Source: Acidobacteriota bacterium
GTDB lineage: Bacteria; Acidobacteriota; Terriglobia; Terriglobales; Acidobacteriaceae
Length of the DNA stretch: 6,805 nucleotides
Assembly (NCBI GenBank): GCA_021809235.1
Contig: JAKBAG010000165.1
Location: 1-6,805, forward strand
Direction of reading: 5' to 3'
The position numbers and the translations under genes were made by a program. Below, one piece after another: positions 4,841-6,805 of this stretch. Every line of letters starts with the position of its first letter. Positions within the stretch are counted from its first letter, which is position 1. The notes below the pieces were generated by a model. The model was given only the letters and a program-made list of their open reading frames with translations, did no database searches and had not been told where the DNA came from.

Positions 4841-6297
4841 CAGGCGAGCGCGAACTCTCGCGCCGACGCCAGCACCCGCGCCACCGAATCCTTCGAGCAG
4901 CTTTCGCAGTAAATGCGCATCAGCGGCTCGGTACCGCTGGCGCGCAGCAGCAGCCAGGTTTCGGCTGCCGGCGGTCCGCTCTGGCTGCGTGCTGCTGCCT
5001 CCGGATTCTGCAGGAAAAACTTTACTCCGTCCAGTGTCTCCACGCGCTCGATCGGCATTCCCGCAAAGACAGTCTCTCCGCGACCCAGGGCGCGCGCCCG
5101 GTCCATTGCCCGCAGTTTGCTGGACTCTGGCAGATGCAGATCGATGCGGCCATACTGGTGTTCGCCGTATTCGGCCTGCAGCTCTGCCACCAGTTCTCCC
5201 AGGGTCTTGCCTTCGTCAGCCATCACGTTGGCCAGCAGCAAAGCATTCAGAACTCCGTCGCGCTCCGGCAGGTGGCGCTGCAGTCCAATGCCGCCGGATT
5301 CCTCGCCGCCCATTACGATCGGCTCCTGCAGCATGTAGTCCACCACGTACTTGAAGCCAATGCCATGTTCGTGGAGCACGCGTCCATAGCGGGCACAGAT
5401 GCGGTCCAGCATCTTGGTCGTGTTGAAGGCCCGTGTCACCGCTCCCTGCCACTGCCTGCGCTTCAGCACCCACTGCAGCAGCACGCTGTAGATCTTGTGC
5501 GGGTCGACAAAGTTTCCCGCTTCATCCACTGCGCCAATGCGATCCGCGTCGCCGTCAGTGCACAGCCCGGCATCGCATCTGTGCTCCACCACGGCTACGC
5601 CCAGTGCGCGGATGTGCGGCTCAATCGGCTCCGGATGCACACCGCCAAACAGCGGGTCCACCTCGCCGCGAATCTGCACATGGTCCACGCCGATGCGCGT
5701 GAACAACTCGTCCAGCAGCCGCCTGCCAGCACCGTGCATGGAGTCAATGGCAAACCTGCGACCGGAGCGGGCAATCGCCGGCAGATCCACAAACTGCTCC
5801 ACCGCGTGCATGTAGGGCGCAATGAAGTCCACGCGCTCAATCGTTGCCGCCGATGTGGCTTGTGGCACCGGCGCACCCAGTTTTGACTCAATCGCGCGCA
5901 TGATCTCCGGGCTCCCGGAGCCGCCGTACCAGGCTTTGTACTTCACCCCATTCCACTGGCAGGGATTGTGTGAGGAGGTAATCATGATGCCTCCTGCAGC
6001 ACCCCGGTCTCGTACCGCCATCGACAGGGCCGGCGTGGGCGTAATCGCATGCGCCAGCGCGACCGGAATCCCGGCGGCAGCTACTTCCTCGGCGCAGGTG
6101 GCCGCGAACCGCTCGGAGAGAAAGCGCCCATCAAATGCGATACAGACGCCACGGCTGGCTTGCTGTCGCGGATCTTCACAGGCAAGCAGATATGCAGCAA
6201 TGGCGCGTGCTGCAATCCTCACGTTGGAGAAGGTAAAGTCGTCGGCCATCACGCCGCGCCATCCATCCGTACCAAATCGTATCGTCGGTTCTGCCAT
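4840..6297 (-). CDS. Alpha-D-phosphohexomutase (phosphoglucomutase/phosphomannomutase family)
   Basis: This 485-residue cytoplasmic enzyme moves phosphate between C6 and C1 of a hexose. All four active-site loops are visible: catalytic Ser109 in TSSHNP, the Mg2+ loop DGDADR (Asp248, 250, 252), the sugar-specificity loop GGEESGG (330-336), and the phosphate-binding loop RASGTEP (452-458) in the C-terminal domain. The N-terminus FGTDGWRG is typical of the family, and GEESGG favours a glucose/mannose-type enzyme. The ATG at 6297 is preferred because AGAAAG lies 7 nt upstream; ATGs at 6303 and 6321 are in frame but poorly spaced. It follows galU on the same strand after 91 nt, so the likely job is glucose-6-phosphate to glucose-1-phosphate for UDP-glucose synthesis. 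Phosphomannomutase activity cannot be excluded. No clear promoter was seen in the gap, so co-transcription with galU is likely. Confidence 0.92.
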   Translation of the reverse strand: MAEPTIRFGTDGWRGVMADDFTFSNVRIAARAIAAYLLACEDPRQQASRGVCIAFDGRFLSERFAATCAEEVAAAGIPVALAHAITPTPALSMAVRDRGAAGGIMITSSHNPCQWNGVKYKAWYGGSGSPEIMRAIESKLGAPVPQATSAATIERVDFIAPYMHAVEQFVDLPAIARSGRRFAIDSMHGAGRRLLDELFTRIGVDHVQIRGEVDPLFGGVHPEPIEPHIRALGVAVVEHRCDAGLCTDGDADRIGAVDEAGNFVDPHKIYSVLLQWVLKRRQWQGAVTRAFNTTKMLDRICARYGRVLHEHGIGFKYVVDYMLQEPIVMGGEESGGIGLQRHLPERDGVLNALLLANVMADEGKTLGELVAELQAEYGEHQYGRIDLHLPESSKLRAMDRARALGRGETVFAGMPIERVETLDGVKFFLQNPEAAARSQSGPPAAETWLLLRASGTEPLMRIYCESCSKDSVARVLASAREFALA

Positions 6298-6316
6298 ATT
6301 CATTCTTTCTGTTGGT

Positions 6317-6332
6317 CGCATTCTGTAATGCG
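6317..6332. repeat. Small perfect inverted repeat in the galU-mutase gap
   Basis: CGCATT and AATGCG (6 bp each) flank a four-base spacer, 20 nt upstream of the preferred mutase start. A second small one, CCGGT-GA-ACCGG, lies at 6356-6367. Neither is followed by a T-run on the minus strand, so they do not look like terminators. They could be a weak hairpin in the intergenic mRNA, an operator half-pair, or chance. Confidence 0.3.
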
Positions 6333-6388
6333 GGCAGTGTGCGCGTGGATTCCATCCGGTGAACCGGCACTGGCGGCCCGTGCTCTGC

Positions 6389-6805
6389 TCATATGGAAAG
6401 GTTGCGCAGAAAACTGCGGAAGCGTTCGCCGAACTCTGGCCTCTTTAGTGCGAACTCCACTGTTGCCTGCAGCATGCCGAACTTGTCGCCGGCATCGAAG
6501 CGTCTGCCTTCAAAGGTGTATCCATACACCTTTTCCGTTTGTAGCAGGGCCAGAATGCCATCTGTCAGCTGCAGCTCGCCGCCGGCACCGAAACCTGTCT
6601 TTTCCAGCGTTGCAAAGATGCCCGGCGTCAGGATGTAGCGTCCGATGATTGCCTGCTTGGATGGCGCGTCTTCAAACTTCGGCTTTTCCACCATCCCGGT
6701 GCAGTTGTAGAGCCGCGGATTCTCCGCATCCTGTGCTCCTGCCAGCACGCCGTAGGCGCTGATCGACGGCCCTTCAATCGTCATCGTTGCCAGCACCGAG
6801 GACTG
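6389..6805 (-). CDS. galU: UTP--glucose-1-phosphate uridylyltransferase, C-terminal part (cut by window edge)
   Basis: The last 138 residues of a GalU-type nucleotidyltransferase are present; the frame is open to the window edge and the N-terminal part, with the nucleotide-binding GxGTR loop, lies outside. GalU joins UTP and glucose-1-phosphate to give UDP-glucose and pyrophosphate in the cytoplasm. Visible hallmarks, in window-residue numbers, are SAYGV (16-20), VEKP (39-42, with the Glu-Lys pair that contacts the sugar in GalU enzymes), IIGRYIL (53-59), GAGGELQLTD (73-82) and FDAGDKFG (103-110). Normal length is about 290 residues, so roughly half is missing. An internal GTG at 6796 and an ATG at 6784 are not real starts, since homology runs through them. 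The mutase downstream makes its substrate, so the pair forms a UDP-glucose module for glycans, exopolysaccharide or trehalose. Confidence 0.93.
   Translation of the reverse strand, partial: QSSVLATMTIEGPSISAYGVLAGAQDAENPRLYNCTGMVEKPKFEDAPSKQAIIGRYILTPGIFATLEKTGFGAGGELQLTDGILALLQTEKVYGYTFEGRRFDAGDKFGMLQATVEFALKRPEFGERFRSFLRNLSI

Noticed and set aside
5134..5886. Plus-strand frame of 250 codons opposite the mutase
   Set aside because: The minus-strand mutase has all four active-site motifs here. The plus frame is an His/Gln/Val-rich antisense reading.

Overview
The window is GC-rich chromosomal DNA from a free-living bacterium. The best guess is Acidobacteriota (class Terriglobia). That is an inference from protein style and from a class V aminotransferase paired with a long-form SerA; nothing in the window proves it. 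No rRNA, tRNA, CRISPR array, insertion sequence or phage gene was seen.

Layout. Positions 1-319 hold a very C-rich tract (G-quadruplex-prone on the minus strand) and what looks like the decayed 3' end of a plus-strand gene. A minus-strand short-chain dehydrogenase/reductase follows (320-1135), with a readable promoter. A divergent intergenic region (1136-1647) carries that promoter and a plus-strand promoter overlaid by repeated TCACATT/TGTGA elements. A two-gene plus-strand serine-biosynthesis operon comes next: a class V PLP aminotransferase (1648-2874), then after 19 nt one reading frame (2894-4729) encoding an XRE-type helix-turn-helix domain joined to a complete long-form D-3-phosphoglycerate dehydrogenase. 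A strong hairpin (4792-4840) closes the operon. Arriving from the right on the minus strand are the 3' part of galU (6389-6805, cut by the window edge) and a complete phosphohexomutase (4840-6297).

How the genes work together. SerA oxidises 3-phosphoglycerate and the aminotransferase probably supplies the next transamination step, so the operon would make phosphoserine. The SerA part keeps its catalytic triad, NAD-binding loop and the aspartate and asparagine that hold L-serine in the ACT domain of characterised homologues. The mutase and GalU are consecutive steps: glucose-6-phosphate to glucose-1-phosphate to UDP-glucose.

The most interesting feature is the HTH-SerA fusion. It suggests a serine-sensing biosynthetic enzyme that also binds DNA and may control its own operon. 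An internal start with its own Shine-Dalgarno-like sequence could in addition yield HTH-free SerA. Promoter-overlapping repeats at 1561-1593 are a natural candidate operator.
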